From Chara braunii (taxonomy: Eukaryota; Streptophyta; Charophyceae; Charales; Characeae): a stretch of DNA of 64,000 bases. Below the pieces are notes generated by a model. It ran no database searches. It saw only the letters and a program-made list of their open reading frames with translations, and had not been told where the DNA came from. The position numbers and the translations under genes are program-made. Shown piece after piece: positions 32,524-45,885 of the stretch. Positions within the stretch are counted from its first letter, which is position 1; each line of letters opens with the position of its first letter. The stretch lies in contig BFEA01000336.1 of NCBI GenBank assembly GCA_003427395.1, forward strand, positions 950,409-1,014,408, written 5' to 3'.

Positions 32524-33480
32524 CACGACGTTTTCCCATCGTCGTTCTCGTACGCCGGTATCCCACCGATGTGCGACGTCGAGCACTCCATCCAGCTTGT
32601 GCCTAACTATCGGGTTCACCACCAGACACCCTACAGACTCTCGATCCCCGAGGCCACTGAACTCAAGCATCATTTTGAAAAGCTCCTAAGGCTGGGTTTC
32701 GTTAAACCCGGCAACTCCCCGTGGGGTGCACCCGTCCGCTTTGCTCACAAAGCGGATGAAACTCTACGTCTCTGCGTCGATTATCGAGGTCTCAACTGCT
32801 ACACAGTAAAGAACAGCTACCCCATGCCTCGTTCTGACGAGCTGTTCAACATCCTAGCAGGCAACCGCTTCTTTACGAAGATTAATCTTCGTAGCTGTTA
32901 CCATCAGATCTGCATCGCTGCAGCGGACCAACCGAAGACAACGTTCTGATCGTGCTTCGGCCACCATGAGTTTACGGTGATGCCATTTGGCCTTACCAAT
33001 GCACCCGCTACCTTCCAGACGGCGACGAATGACATCTTCAAGAACATCCTGGAGCAGTACGTTCTCGTTTACCTCGACGATATCCTGATCTACAGTCGTA
33101 CCCTTGAGGAGCATCTGAGGCACCTTCGTGATGTTTTTGACCGCTTGTGCAGACATGGCTTCTACGCCAAGCAGAGCGAGTGTCGCTTTGCCCATCACAA
33201 AGTCTTAGGACACTATGTGTCTGACTAAGGTCTCCACATAGACGACGTGAAGATCACTGCTATTGCGGAATAACCCATCCTCACATCCACCAAGCAGATT
33301 CGCAGTTTCCTACACCTCGCTGGTTTCTATAGTAATTTCATCCAGGGATACGCTAGGTATTCCTACATCCTTACCTCTACCCTCCTTCGGAAGAACCAGC
33401 TATGGTTTTGGAACCCCTCCACGAGGATGCAATCCGCGCCTTCAAGAAGGCGGTGACATGTGCACCGTGCTTTCTCAGAT
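32524..33480 (+). pseudogene. Reverse transcriptase (element D)
   Basis: Good RT motifs lie in one phase: YRLSIPEATELKHH, GFVKPGNSPWGAPV, LRLCVDYRGLN, FFTKINLRSCYHQI, VMPFGLTNAPATFQ and the YLDD box at 33070-33081, followed by the thumb segment (FRFAHHKVLGHYVS-like). Stops are at 32947, 33226 and 33271, and a one-base shift lies near 33418. The catalytic residues are present, so decay is by stops rather than active-site change. Confidence 0.8.
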
Positions 33481-33589
33481 TTTCCCCTCTTCTCCTGATT
33501 CCTCTCATCCTCGCATCCCTCACTTCTCACCCACTACCCCTACCACTGCTTCCCACCTGACACCTACTCGTCCAGCAACTGACTAGCCT

Positions 33590-33990
33590 TCTATTGACTA
33601 TTGTTTTACCATCGCCGAGGACGGCACTGTCGAGTCTCGCTCAGGTGATTGTCCGATAGCCTTCTACTCCTGTCAACTTCTGCCGGTCGAGCTAAACTAT
33701 ACTCTTGATGAACATGAGGTTCTCGTAGTGGTTTATGCCACTCGTCACTGGTGTCACTACCGGCACGGGGCACCATTCACAGTGCTCATGGACAACTCTG
33801 TTGTCCAGGCGTTTCTGACAAAGTCGAAGCTTACTCCTCGACAGCCTCACTGGTGGCTCGACCTATCCGAGTTTAGTTTCAGTACTGAGCACATCAAGGG
33901 TGATACCAATCGGGTCGCATATGCCTTATCCCGGCGCCTTGACCATAATCTGGAGCAGATCCAGCTCGCTGCCATCTCGGTGACCGACGA
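33590..33990 (+). pseudogene. RNase H (element D)
   Basis: The first part shows FTIAEDGTVESRS and PIAFYSCQLLPVELNY. After a frame change the 33728 frame continues VLVVVYATRHW, FTVLMDNSVVQAF with Asp, and TEHIKGDTNRVAYALSR. The first catalytic Asp of the usual TDAS strand is not evident. Confidence 0.65.
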
Positions 33991-34879
33991 GTTTTGCACT
34001 CAGTACCGCCACTGCCCCGACTATCGCGACATTCATGCAACCCTTCGGAGTGGCAAGACCGTCTCGAACTACTCTCTTAGGGGCAACGGTCTTGTGTACT
34101 GGCACGGTTCACAGGGCACAAGAGAGCCCCACATTTGTGTTCCCTCCACTGGACAGCTACGTGTTCGGGCAGTCGCAGAGTTCCATGATCAGGCAACCGT
34201 TGATCATATAGGTTTCCACAAGATGTTGGCTCATGTGACCCGCCTGTACATCTGGCCAAAGTGCAATGACTTTGTGAAGGACTACGTCGCAAAGTGTCCC
34301 ACCTGTCAGGAGGTGAACAGTGCGAATCATGTGCCTTATAATTTGTTTCAGCTTCTTCCTATTCCTGAGGGGCGTTGGCAGTCCATCTCGATGGACTTTA
34401 TCGGTCCTCTTCGTCCTCCTATTCCCCGTGGTCATGATGCTATCCTGGTCGTCACTGACCACTTCACGAAGTGCGCACGCTTTGTTCCGTGCCACTATGC
34501 CATCAGTGCACGTAAGGTCGCCGACATCGTGTTTGACCGAGTTGTGCGTGACCACAGCTTACCTCTGAGCATCATATCTGACTGTGACCCGTGCTTTACC
34601 AGCCGATTCTGGCGACGGCTCCACGAGGTGTACGACACTCAACTCCGCTTCTCCTCGTCTTACCATCCCCAAACTGATGATCAGACCGAGGTCATGAATA
34701 GGACTCTCAGAGATATTCTCCGAAAAAAAAATTGTGACGACCAGCAGTGGGATCTCCATCTTGCCCACTCGAAGATAGTCAACAACCACGCCGTTTCGCC
34801 AACCACTGGGATGTCGTCTTACTATTGCGACCTCGGCAATCACCCTTGTGTTCCCGCGGACTTCCTTCGACCGTCATAG
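33991..34879 (+). pseudogene. Integrase core (element D)
   Basis: The zinc-binding part has HDQATVDHIGFHKML and CPTCQEV. The catalytic core has ISMDFIGPL, IISDCDPCF and SSYHPQTDDQTEVMNR, giving the D,D,E triad. This frame is open from 33728 to a TAG at 34877-34879, after which the same phase continues. Confidence 0.8.
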
Positions 34880-35648
34880 ATGCGCCCCGACACAAGTTGT
34901 CCCGCGCTGGATGATTGGGTTGCACACATGATGTCACTCATGAAGACTGCACATGAGCACATATTCGCTTCTCAGACTCGCATGGCCGCACGTGCGAACC
35001 AATCGAGGATGGATCATCCATTCAAAGTTGGTGATGATGTGCTTCTCGACGGCCGCCACTTACAACTCGAAGCGGACACGCTTCGCAAGTTCCGGTGTCG
35101 CTTCTTTGGTCCATGCCGCATTCTCCAGGTCGTCGGTTCTGATACGACATCTAGCCCGGTCAGCTTTTGTGTGAAGTTGTCCGACTACCTACGCCAGACT
35201 TGTGTGCACGATGTCTACCACGTCTCGTTACTGTGTCCCTACCGCAGACCGTTTGAGTATTTCGTTGGACGACCATACGAGTACCCTCCACCCATCATGG
35301 TGGATGGCCACGAGGAGTTCCTCATTTCAGACATCATTGGTCGCCGAGTCACCGACGACAACCCTCCTCACGTCGAGTATCTCGTACATTGGAAGGGTTA
35401 CCCTGATGAGGAGGCTACTTGGGAGTCCCTCGAGCACTTGCAGGACGCTCGCATGTTGGTGCGTGTCTATGACCGTGCTCGTCGTATTAGGTTGACTGCT
35501 CCTCCTCAGCCCACCCTCCTCCTTCTCCCTCGGCTGAGGAGACCGCTGAAGTTGAGCCTGCTCCATCTAAGGTGGACCTTCGGCAGCAGTCGGATGCTTC
35601 TGAGCGTCTACAACACACTCATCGTTGTTCTGCTCGATACGATGATTG
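34880..35648 (+). pseudogene. Integrase C-terminus with chromodomain (element D)
   Basis: In phase with the core after one stop: FKVGDDVLLDGRHL, the GPCRILQVVG strand, and then a chromodomain at about 35308-35475 (EEFLISDIIG, VEYLVHWKGYPDEEATWESL). The W-K-G-Y and W-E aromatic cage positions are kept. A one-base shift near 35500 leads to an acidic tail ending at TGA 35646. Chromodomains of this type steer integration to methylated-histone chromatin. Confidence 0.85.
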
Positions 35649-36600
35649 ACTCTGACTTATCTTCCCACGTCTTTCACTGCTTAGTATTTCATCCACTCCA
35701 GTTTTGCTACTTTAGCTCGTCGACGTTCTGGCTCTTCCTCGACGGCATTCCAGCCTTCTCTTCATGAACGTCATTGGTAGCTCCACGGACTTCGTCATGA
35801 TCAACTCTGCCTACTTCAGATGTTGTCACTCTCTTACCACTTTACCCTATACAGTACCCTGGTTGTGTCGCCTAATGGTCTCCCTTAGTCGGGTTCCTCT
35901 GAGTTGAGCTCTCCCTTGGTATACGCATAGGCATCGGGACTGTAGCATTGCCCTGGCTTCCCACCTTACGGATCTAGCTCTGACTTCCCCCACTTAGGAG
36001 TCATTTGCATGATTTCATTACCCATTACATTTCTACCACCAACCGGTCCCCATGCCCTAGTTAGGCAACCTTACATACTTTATTTAGGTGCGCCCAATAT
36101 ACAAGGCTCCCTTATCCCCTTGCGTGGTCGACCCTACATAGTGGTCACCCCTTCAGTCGAGCATTACCCGCCCTGATGGTCTATCTACTAGGGTCATTGG
36201 TTTTGTTCGCTTCCAGTTCCCTACCCTCATTGAGTCTGATGACATGTGTCTCCCTGTCTTTATGTGTGGATGCCCTTAGGAGTTATCGCCCCCTAGGCTG
36301 CATTTGCCACCCTTAGAGACCATCTCACCCTGTGGTTTGCGACACACCCATCCTGTGCCACATGATTATCTTGTTATTGTTTTGTTGCTCCGAGTCTCGG
36401 ACTGAGACGACTGCCTCTGACATTTCTAGGATTTAGTTGTCTTTGCTTTGACTGTTCTTAGGACTAGTACACTAGTCACCTGTTTCCAGACTGAGGCTAC
36501 CGTCTCCAACATTCTAGGATTTAATTGTCATTACTTTCTTCTTTCCTAAGACATGTATACTACAACACAAAAATTGTCGTTTTTTTTTTTTTTTTTAATC
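35649..36600 (+). other. Element D 3' flank, LTR not resolved
   Basis: Noncoding sequence with a repeated CTGAGRC(G/T)AC...TCTAGGATTTA(G/A)TTGTC phrase near 36400-36530, then a poly-T at 36581-36597. Confidence 0.4.
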
Positions 36601-37400
36601 GTGGGACCTCCCCCCCTTTAAACTGTTTAAAAATTGTTTATCAACTGTTTATCCTGACACATGCCCCATGCTCAACAGGAAGTGATGGAAACCAACGCTT
36701 GTGAGTTATAAAGTCCACATGAAGTGACATGTTAAACAGTTAAACTTTGTGTTGAACAACTGTTGACAATCTGTTTATAGTATATTGATCAACAGTTCAG
36801 TTCTGCATGTTTATGTTGGTAAACTGTTGATAAGATGTTGATACTGTGTTTATCAACAATTTATCATATGACTTCATGTTGGATGTTATGTTGGAGTCGT
36901 GATGAAAATGTGATGACATTATAATGAATTCGTGTTGAAAATATGATGGTATTAAAATGAAATTATGGTGGATGCCTGCTGTTGTGGTTCTCGATTGATA
37001 TTAATGCATGCATGCGTCCATCGGAGCATAGGAGAGTATTCAGGTCTGGAACGCCGTATCTCACTTAGTTTTCAGACTACCTTGTGTTCGTTGCAATGTG
37101 TGTTGCATGTACATAGTACCATCATATTGTATTGCGTGTAAGAAGTGACACTTATGGAGTTAGAAAACAATACTTGAAAAAAACAAATGTAGAGTCGGGG
37201 TAGAGTATCCATCACTGTCTTCACAGACACTCTAGTACACATTGTTGAAGTGGATATCGTGTACACATGCTCGCTGTGATAATGATAATAAGTGAGGATA
37301 AAAGGTTATGGAACATACGGCGCTTATGCCATGTCAGGAACACGAACATATAATTACTTGTATGTCCACAAATACTGATTGATGTCAAAATGATCCATAA
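36600..37400. other. AT-rich stretch with GTTTATCAAC repeats, no gene
   Basis: The decamer-like phrase (G)TTTATCAAC and its complement GTTGATAA recur in both orientations between 36620 and 36870. No frame or known element is recognised. Confidence 0.4.
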
Positions 37401-37435
37401 ATAGAGTGTCTTTGTCTCTCATTTCATTGCAATCT

Positions 37436-37655
<220 letters not shown>

Positions 37656-37843
37656 NNNNNNNNNNNNNNNNNNNNNNNNNNNNNNNNNNNNNNNNNNNNN
37701 NNNNNNNNNNNNNNNNNNNNNNNNNNNNNNNNNNNNNNNNNNNNNNNNNNNNNNNNNNNNNNNNNNNNNNNNNNNNNNNNNNNNNNNNNNNNNNNNNNNN
37801 NNNNNNNNNNNNNNNNNNNNNNNNNNNNNNNNNNNNNNNNNNN
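37656..37843. other. Assembly gap (188 N)
   Basis: A run of N at the end of a TC microsatellite. True length unknown. Confidence 1.
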
Positions 37844-37874
37844 CGGTTTGTTTATTGGGGGTTACGCTCGCTCA

Positions 37875-38550
<676 letters not shown>

Positions 38551-39057
38551 ATGTTCGGATCGTTGTGATACCAGTTGCTAACACGTTGTCCCACCACATC
38601 TTGACTCATGTCGCCTCTGTTGAAATAACACAACTATCACCGGCCTTCTTTCAAGGTCATGCGCATAAAAGTTGCAGTTGTGTCTGCGGGTCTAAGATTT
38701 CGAATTCAAAGTCATATCCTGTGTTGCTCTTCTCGTCGACTGCACTTCTCTCTCTCTTTGTTTTCCCTGCATTGTAGTATTGTGTTGCCACATTCGCCAC
38801 ACGTGTGTCGTGGTCGAGCTTGAAATGTAGAAACTCATTACCATATCTCGGTTTCGTGCAGCATTTACTATGTCGTTATTTATATCGGCCATTTTCAGCA
38901 ACTGGTGTGACGCCTTGCTTGACTTCTTTGTCTGTTCTATTTATGTGTGAATCACGAGTTTCGCAAACACTAATTGCTGCAAGGTTACACCAAGGTTTCC
39001 GCTGTCCTTTCTTATTTGGAACGCTTTTGTAACTGCCGTCTTGAAATGAGGTGCTCC

Positions 39058-39465
39058 TCATAGGTTGTCGTCCTTCCTTCTCCATGTTTTGTCTTTGTTC
39101 ATTTGGGCGCGAAGTTCGTTTTGCACGATGATGTTGTGATCTGACTGTGTGCCACGTACGAGCAGGAGACCTTTCTCTGCCCAAAACCAGTGTCTCAACT
39201 TCCAAGTCAACTCGCCACGGACCGTTGTCATCATTCGGTTGCACTCTACAAGCACACATCGCACACCATTCTCCTTTATATACTTCCCCAGTCCTTCCTT
39301 GACATCTCCTCCCAATAAGTTTGCAACCAACTGCAATGAATTGAAGAAGTCATCCTCTGAAGGGTAGAATGTTGCATCCCTCCCTCTCGAGTGCACAAAA
39401 TCTTTTGCAACGGACCTCAACACTCTGTCTTTTATCCTTTTTCCAAAAAAGTTGCATTCGTCTCA
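39058..39465 (-). pseudogene. Minus-strand coding fragment, ~135 aa, unknown family
   Basis: The frame reads FFGKRIKDRVLRSVAKDF, DATFYPSEDDFFNSLQLV, KYIKENGVRCVLVEC and LTWKLRHWFWAEKGLL, ending at 39058. The composition is balanced and protein-like with no low complexity. It opens after a TGA near 39468 without ATG, so it is a C-terminal exon or a remnant. An acidic, decayed frame lies upstream on the same strand (39830-40670). The family is not recognised. Confidence 0.35.
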
Positions 39466-39829
39466 CATGCCAGCCGTCCAACGCCCTCGGTCTTTCGCCT
39501 CCCTTTGACAATGTGTCCCTTCTTTTACAGTTTCGCGGTCTGCAACAACGTGTATAACAACAACAAGTTAGAAGTTCGTATCCCCCACTCATATACATTT
39601 GTTTGACCGTGACAAACAACCACAACCCCACATACAGATTCAAATCCATACACACTTCGTTCATTGTTATCCTTATCGAAAAAAAACGTTTTTTGTTCAC
39701 AACCTTTTTACACTAACAGCAGGTGATGAGAACAGTTCATGCAAAACAAAACGCCAACCGAGCATTCGCATAATGTCTTAATTATTCTCATACACTGTTT
39801 ACTCACGTCCTTCAGTTGCCCTCTCCTTC

Positions 39830-40655
39830 GGAACTAATTGTTTGTCTGCAATGCTTTCCTCCCTGCCTTCACCACTTGCTCCTCCTTACGTTTTTCTCAA
39901 CGTCTTCTTTCTCTGGTCCTCGCGATGCCTTTCTTCTCTGCTACTGCTTTGGGATGGTTCTTCGTTATCTACATCCTCGTCATCCTCATCCTATGCGTTG
40001 CTATACCTATTGTCACTATCCTCGTTTTTGTCGCTGGCATCTTCATTATTTAATTATCCTTCCTCGAATGTGTTTGTATTGCCTCCTTCACCGTCCTCTG
40101 TGTCATCATATTCTTTTGTTTCGCTGCCGTGCTCCTTACCTACTGCGTCTCGTGACATATCTCGTTCTAGCTCTTCAACTGCCCCGACACCTTCTGATCC
40201 CCGAGATCTATTGTCTCCTTCTTCTCTCATTCTTTCTGAATGGTTCTCCTCCTCTTCACATGGGTGATGTTCTTGCGAGGTTGTCCTTCACTCCCTTCTC
40301 CGGATGACCTTTTCTTTAGCGCCTGTGGCGGAGATTGCTCGCGTCGCATGCGATCCTTTGTGAGTGCGGGAGAGGTGGGGGCTGACTCTCGGGGTCGTTT
40401 TTTAGCATCAAACTTATTGGACTCCGTTGGCACTCGAACCACTGCACGGTCCCCACGTGACTTCATCAACGATGACGTCTTGTTTTTTTCAGTTACCCTT
40501 TACTGGTTCATCCCCTTGTCTTTCTTGACCATAGTGCTTTGGCTCATCCGTGTTGATGGGTGTATTTCCTCTCGGTACTTCAGGGACGATTGGAGATCTT
40601 CGTACCTGCGGTGGGGTGCCATTGCAAAGCTACATGACATAACAACGTTTCAATT
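39830..40655 (-). pseudogene. Decayed minus-strand coding region (basic then acidic)
   Basis: From the right, MAPHRRYEDLQ starts near 40634. A frame with KSRGDRAVVRVP and RRREQSPPQALKKRSS-like basic text follows (40469-40227). A long acidic frame then runs 40300-39830 with SEGVGAVEELERD, DDTEDGEGG and DEDDEDVDNEEPS, holding three stops in one phase. Order and strand fit a single gene with the fragment at 39465-39058, but splice sites are not certain. Confidence 0.3.
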
Positions 40656-40727
40656 ACAAGTGAATTACTAAAAAAAAATCTATAATGTATACAAAACGGT
40701 TAAATGTGAATCATGTCGAACATTAGG

Positions 40728-40746
40728 GGGGGGGGGAGGAGGGAGG

Positions 40747-40817
<71 letters not shown>

Positions 40818-40940
40818 CTCTCTCTCTCTCTCTCTCTCCATACGGTGTCTAGTAGATAGCACATTCGTGCACAGAAAAAGCGAGCTATATATCAGTCATC
40901 GGAAACGTCTCTCTCTCTCTCTCTCTCTCTCCAAACATGG
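40728..40940. repeat. (G)n-(GGGA)n-(GA)n joined head-to-head to (TC)n
   Basis: A GA run meets a TC run at GAGAGAGCTCTCTC (about 40812-40822), forming a long perfect dyad. A second TC run lies at 40910-40931. Confidence 0.95.
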
Positions 40941-40944
40941 CCAA

Positions 40945-41800
40945 CATAATCGGGTGTCGCCCCACTACCCAGATCACCCACGACACACGATGGACAGTGA
41001 ATATGATTGAAAATAGTGCAGAAACGCTAACATGTGCATTCAAAGTGTGTTGTCAGAACTTCCATTGCAGTAAGGACTTAAAATAGAAATTTTACCACCT
41101 GTGCAGGCTCACCGCCTGCCCCCCCTCCTCCAACCCCCCACTTCCTGTCTTCCTTGTCTAAGGTAGTTGGCCGCTGTTTTTGGTTATGTGATCTCTCATG
41201 ACACGTGCTATCCCCCAAGGTGCTGCAACTGTTGTGTACCCTTTTGCCGTTGTCCTACCAAACACCCTTACAAGGGTATTTGGCGTGTTGTGTGCAAGTC
41301 ACGCCAGAGCAGCCTCGCCCGTTCGACGGCGCGCACAAGAGGAAGCTTAGGTTTTGCTTGGGTGAGCGGTGCGCGCTGGGTTATTAACGGCGAGGTGCGA
41401 CCAAATGCAGCCTGGGGGTGCACGACGTCGCGGGCCAGCAGGATGCACGACATTCATTTTTTGTTTTATTAGTTGATTCATGGTTATCTTTTGCATCTTG
41501 TATAAGCACGAGGTCCTTTCCTTGAACTTCTGAGTCTTCTCTGGCTTAAGAGTTTGAATACCCTAAGGCTAAGGATGCAGGTTCCTTGTGAACCAGGTCG
41601 CTTGTCGGCCACCAAATAAATTTAAGAAGGATTATATTCCACTTTCTGATTTGCTGCAGGCTTTGACCTCTTGTCGTTCTTGAATTTGTTCCCTGTCTGA
41701 ATTTTTACAGCACAAGAGTTACCTCACCCTTCACCTTGATAGCAAAGTCGAGGATATTGTCAATCTGGTCTCAGTGCTCGTGAAACTCATTTTGTCCGCC
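40945..41800. other. No supported gene
   Basis: Mixed sequence with short frames only. Possibly part of the missing element C 3' LTR, but no match to 53561-55209 was seen. Confidence 0.35.
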
Positions 41801-41807
41801 ATGCTAG

Positions 41808-41990
41808 GGGTAGGGCATACCAAACCCTTTTTCCTGTTCCCTGGTCTGAGTGAAAAGTCTTCTCAGTTTCTTAAACAGCTTAGGGGATACCAAACCCTGT
41901 TCTTTTTCTTTCATCTGAGTGAGGCGTCCCCTCAACTTCTCAGATGAAAAAGAAGGGGATACCAAACCCCTTTTCTTTTCTTTGGTCTGG
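41808..41990 (-). repeat. Three ~71-bp units carrying GGGTTTGGTAT (sense of element C)
   Basis: ATACCAAACCC occurs at 41817, 41887 and 41959, that is GGGTTTGGTAT on the minus strand. It is embedded in repeats with TTTTCTTTCATCTGAGTGA-like text. Confidence 0.75.
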
Positions 41991-42179
41991 GAACTTCAAG
42001 TAAATTTTTATGTACCTGCAAAACAAACGAGTCACACAGACAACAGACTGTGTCCCAGAAACCAGGCTCCCGAACGATTGACAGCCAAACAACAAGCAAA
42101 CAAAATAAAACCCAAAATAGAATAATAAAATAATAAAATAATAAAATAATAAATCAATTGACACAACAAGACAACTTCT

Positions 42180-43300
42180 TCACACCCAAGAGTTATTGAT
42201 TGCCTTGGTTTCGGCCCACCACTGGCTAGGAATAACAGACCTCCCGTCAGTCTGACGTACCCTATTCGGTCCGCCTTAGGCCAAGACCAGTCAAACCATT
42301 TGTTTTGACCGCCCCTTTGACCTGCCTCCAGGTCAGGACAAGCATACCCACTACTCGAGTATGGTAGCTCTTTGGCACTCACGTCAAGACACCCAGACTA
42401 TAGCGGGTCTGGTAACCCTATGACAGTAGACCTCCCGTCAGTCAGACCTTCCCATACCTGGATTTGAGCACTGCGGTCGGGGACCGGCTCACCCACCAGT
42501 TTTTGGCCTCGGGCGCTGGCTGCCTCGCCCAGATTTTCGAACGTGGGACCCTGTCTAACCACCGTTCCAGGCTCTGGCAAACCTCACTGGATTGCATCCT
42601 CTGATTGTGGTAGGGTTCCAGCCGACCTCTTTTGACCTCACTGGCCAGACCCCTAGAGCCTTAGCCTCAGTCAACTATAGAATTCGACACTCGCGTCGGG
42701 GACCTGCTGACCCCACTAGATTGCAACCTACTGCGGTAAGACTCTGGCGAGCCTCGACAATCAATGCATCTTTAGGTTAGAGAAGAGAAACCCTAAGCAC
42801 AGACAATCAGATAAGCATTTCAAATCCCACAATCAGGCAATCCATGCCCCAAGCAACAGGACAAACATCTCTCATGAGATGTCCCTTCAGTCTCAAGAGG
42901 CACTGGACGGCAATAAGCAGCAGCCGACAATGTATTCCCTTGAGACCTGCCTTTAGCCTTAGGGAATACAAGGTGCTGATCCTAGAGAGGTACCTTCCCT
43001 CATCTAAGAGTAATTCCAAGAGACCTCCCGTCAGCCTCAAGAAACCATAGAGATACTGGTTCCATAGAGGTCCCTTCCATCATCTGATATTGAAGGTAGG
43101 CAACTTAGCCAGAAGGCACTAAGTCCCCCAGATGACAACTCTCTGGTCAAACCAGGCTGAACCTCTTTATGCCCACCTTCCTAATAATTTCCTCGGACAG
43201 GCAGCTTAGCCAGCAAGTAGTCCCTCTACTGATAACTCTCTGATCAGATAGAGCTGAACTTTCTTGAGCCTCTCCGACGTTCTTAGTTATGAGGGATTAA
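42180..43300 (-). repeat. Degenerate repeats in the element C 3' region
   Basis: GACCTCCCGTCAG recurs at about 42240, 42430 and 43023, and related AGGT(A/C)CCTTCC(C/A)TCATCT phrases at 42990 and 43068. Noncoding. Confidence 0.5.
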
Positions 43301-43689
43301 TACTGATTACTTTTTGATGTGCCACAACCATGAATTCCCTGGACTGGATACTGCATTAATATTCTTAAGGATGATTTTTTATCACTCTTTTCACTGTAAA
43401 GTTGTTCTCCTGCTCAGAGGTAAGATACTCATGGATCAACTGTGGCTCTGCATCAAAAACTTTGATCTCACTGTCTCTGGAGGAAAATTAATTCAGATGC
43501 ACAGACGAACGTAAATAATCTGGAATTTTTTTCTCAAGTCTCTTGTGTCAAAATTTGACATGCTGATCATGCAAGAATAATCAATGTCTGTCAAGCTATA
43601 ACTCTTTTTAGTGTCTTGCTGTCTCACTGTGCTTACTCTTAGTCTTCTGGAACTGTCTTTTTTCTGGATGACTGTCCTTTCTTTCCTTT

Positions 43690-45120
43690 CTTCCCGGTCA
43701 TTGTGGGAACTAGGTCAGGGTCTCTGAAGATAATCTTACAAAGTTTTGACCCTGATACCATGTCATGGACTCTTGAACCATTCATCTCAGATATCTCATA
43801 AACCTTGTCTTCTGCTTCACCTGTAATTCTGTAGGGACTAAGCCATCTGGGCTCTAACCGTTTATTTCGCTAAGTCTCAAGAGAACTGTCGAATAGAAGA
43901 ACAATCTCACAAACTTTCAATTTCTCGTTTTTTATGTATATTTTTTTATTCCATCTCTCTTGATCTGACAATCTGCTAGTTGTCATTCTCTCAGCAACAT
44001 CTATTACTGCCTAATCAACTTTTGATATCTGTTTCATTCTGATCTGAAGAAGCTCAGCGAATGAGTATTCCCTGTCACTCTCTTGACTCGGCCATGTTCT
44101 GATTATACTTTCAATAGGCAGAGTAGCATATCGGCTACACCACAGAGTGAAAGGAGCATAACCTGTAGTTCTCTTGACATTAATATTCTCAGCATAAACT
44201 GCAGCTCTCAATACCTTTGGCCAGATACTGAGGTTTTCTTCACACCATTTAGCCAATGAATCTTTTAAAGTCATGTGACCTCTTTCAACCGGCGCATTCG
44301 CTTGAGGATGATATGTAGTTACGTATCGAATTCTGACACTCAGTCGGAGAGTGGTTTTTCTTACTATCTCATTTCTGAATTCATACCCCCTATCTGAGAC
44401 AAACTCGTTGATGAAAGGATATCCGAGATAAATTTCCTCTATCCAGTCAGCCACCTGCTCACCTGTCTTCCTCCTCAGAGCCTTTGCCGCTAGCCATAAA
44501 ATTTATTTTTCATGTTCAATATGTACCTTATCCCTCCCTTGCCTAGTGGCATGGTGATGAGATCCAGATGAACTCTGCTGCTTGGTTCTACCAAGATTGT
44601 GCGAAATAAAAACTCAATCATCCTTGTAGTAGACCTCTTCTGACATAACACACATGACTTATAAAATTTGTAGATCATGTCTCTCACGCCAGACCAAAAG
44701 TAAACTTTAACTGTCTTAGAGTAGGTTGATTCAACAACTCTATGGCCACGAGCAACCCCCTCATGTAGAGCAGCAATTATCTCCAGTTGTCTTTTTTTCC
44801 CACAACCGCTCTTAGTGGGGGTTGTCCTCCCTTGCCATTCACAAAGAGGTGACCTCGCTTTAGCCTGGACTTTTTCCTTAAATTCTTACAGTAGTATTCT
44901 GTTAACTTCTCTCTTTCCATTTCTTCCCAATCTCTTGGTAAATTTTATCGTATTCTTCAAAAATGAATGACATCTCTTCCTCTCTCATCTCGCCTTCTTC
45001 TTCATTCTTTGAGCCTGAACTTTCGCTCGTCTTATGGGCTACTAGAGCTATTGCATTGATCTTTGCATACCAGTCATTCTTCTCTTCCTCCTCTTCTTTT
45101 TCGAGAATTGATTCATAGAC
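43690..45120 (-). pseudogene. Integrase (element C)
   Basis: The zinc-binding part is at about 44840-44640 (ALHEGVARGH, CVLCQKRS). The core shows VHLDLITMPLG, FVSDRGYEFRNE and YHPQANAPVERGH. The C-terminal tail (RWLSPYRITGEAEDKVYEISE) ends near 43690 with stops at 44009 and about 43870. The D,D,E residues are visible across two phases. Confidence 0.75.
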
Positions 45121-45159
45121 ATTGACATCAGGGATTTCTTCCCAGTTGTCTCATTTTCA

Positions 45160-45885
45160 GGTCATAAAATCCACTTATAGGAGTTTGGTACTTCATAATC
45201 TTCATCATCTTTCTCATCCAGAAAATTATCAACATAAGAAGATTCTTCAATAATTCCTTCAATATCTTCTTCTTCTTCATGTTTCATCCATTCGATTCGA
45301 CGTAGGCCATCTGCCCTGTTCTTCTCAGTTGGAATCTTTTTCAAAACAAAACCAAAAGTCCAAATTAAGGCTATCCATGTGTTTACTGTTGGATCTACTT
45401 ATTAATGCTTCTTAATTGCACCAATCACAGCAGATGCATCAGTTCTCAGAATGAATCTCCATACAGTGTCTGAAGCACATGAAACAGTGGATAATGACCA
45501 GCAAGCTCTTTTTTGAACTGGGTGTAGCCTCTTTCTTTGGAGTGAAAGTCCTAGTCTCTAACCTTAGTGGTCTTTCTCTACGATTCTTATCCTTGTGTAT
45601 CAGTACACCAACAAGAGCAACTGACCCTCCATCTGCCTCAATGATGAAGGGTCTACCCTCTTCATCATCATAGTAGGGCACTCCCAACACTACACCACCA
45701 TCTTTTTGTTTTTCGTGTAGAGTTTCTGCAGCAGTCTGTCTTTTCTCAGTCCAAGATAAGTTAGCCCCTTGTCTCACCATTTTCCTCAGAGGTTCAGCAA
45801 AAGTAGCAAAATGAGGTATGAAAATCCTCCAGAACCCACAGACACCCAAAAAGCTCCTTACACCTGTCACCCGCTTGAGAGGCAA
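45160..45885 (-). pseudogene. RT thumb, RNase H and tail (element C)
   Basis: GVRSFLGVCGFWRIFI and TEKRQTAAETLHE lead into PFIIEADGG, the first RNase H strand. LETRTFTPKKEA follows, after which the phase is lost (stop at 45439). The tail IPTEKNRADGLRR and an acidic stretch end at 45162, matching the tail in element B. Confidence 0.7.

Larger units (their letters stand above)
30158..36600 (+). mobile_element. Element D: 5'-truncated chromovirus (Ty3/gypsy)
   Basis: gag, protease, RT, RNase H, integrase and a C-terminal chromodomain occur in order on the plus strand, which defines a chromovirus. The 5' LTR and PBS are missing: the coding part begins about 100 bp after the end of the element B LTR. 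A 3' LTR could not be delimited; coding ends at 35648 and the right limit given here is a guess. Coding GC is clearly higher than in elements A-C. Confidence 0.8.
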
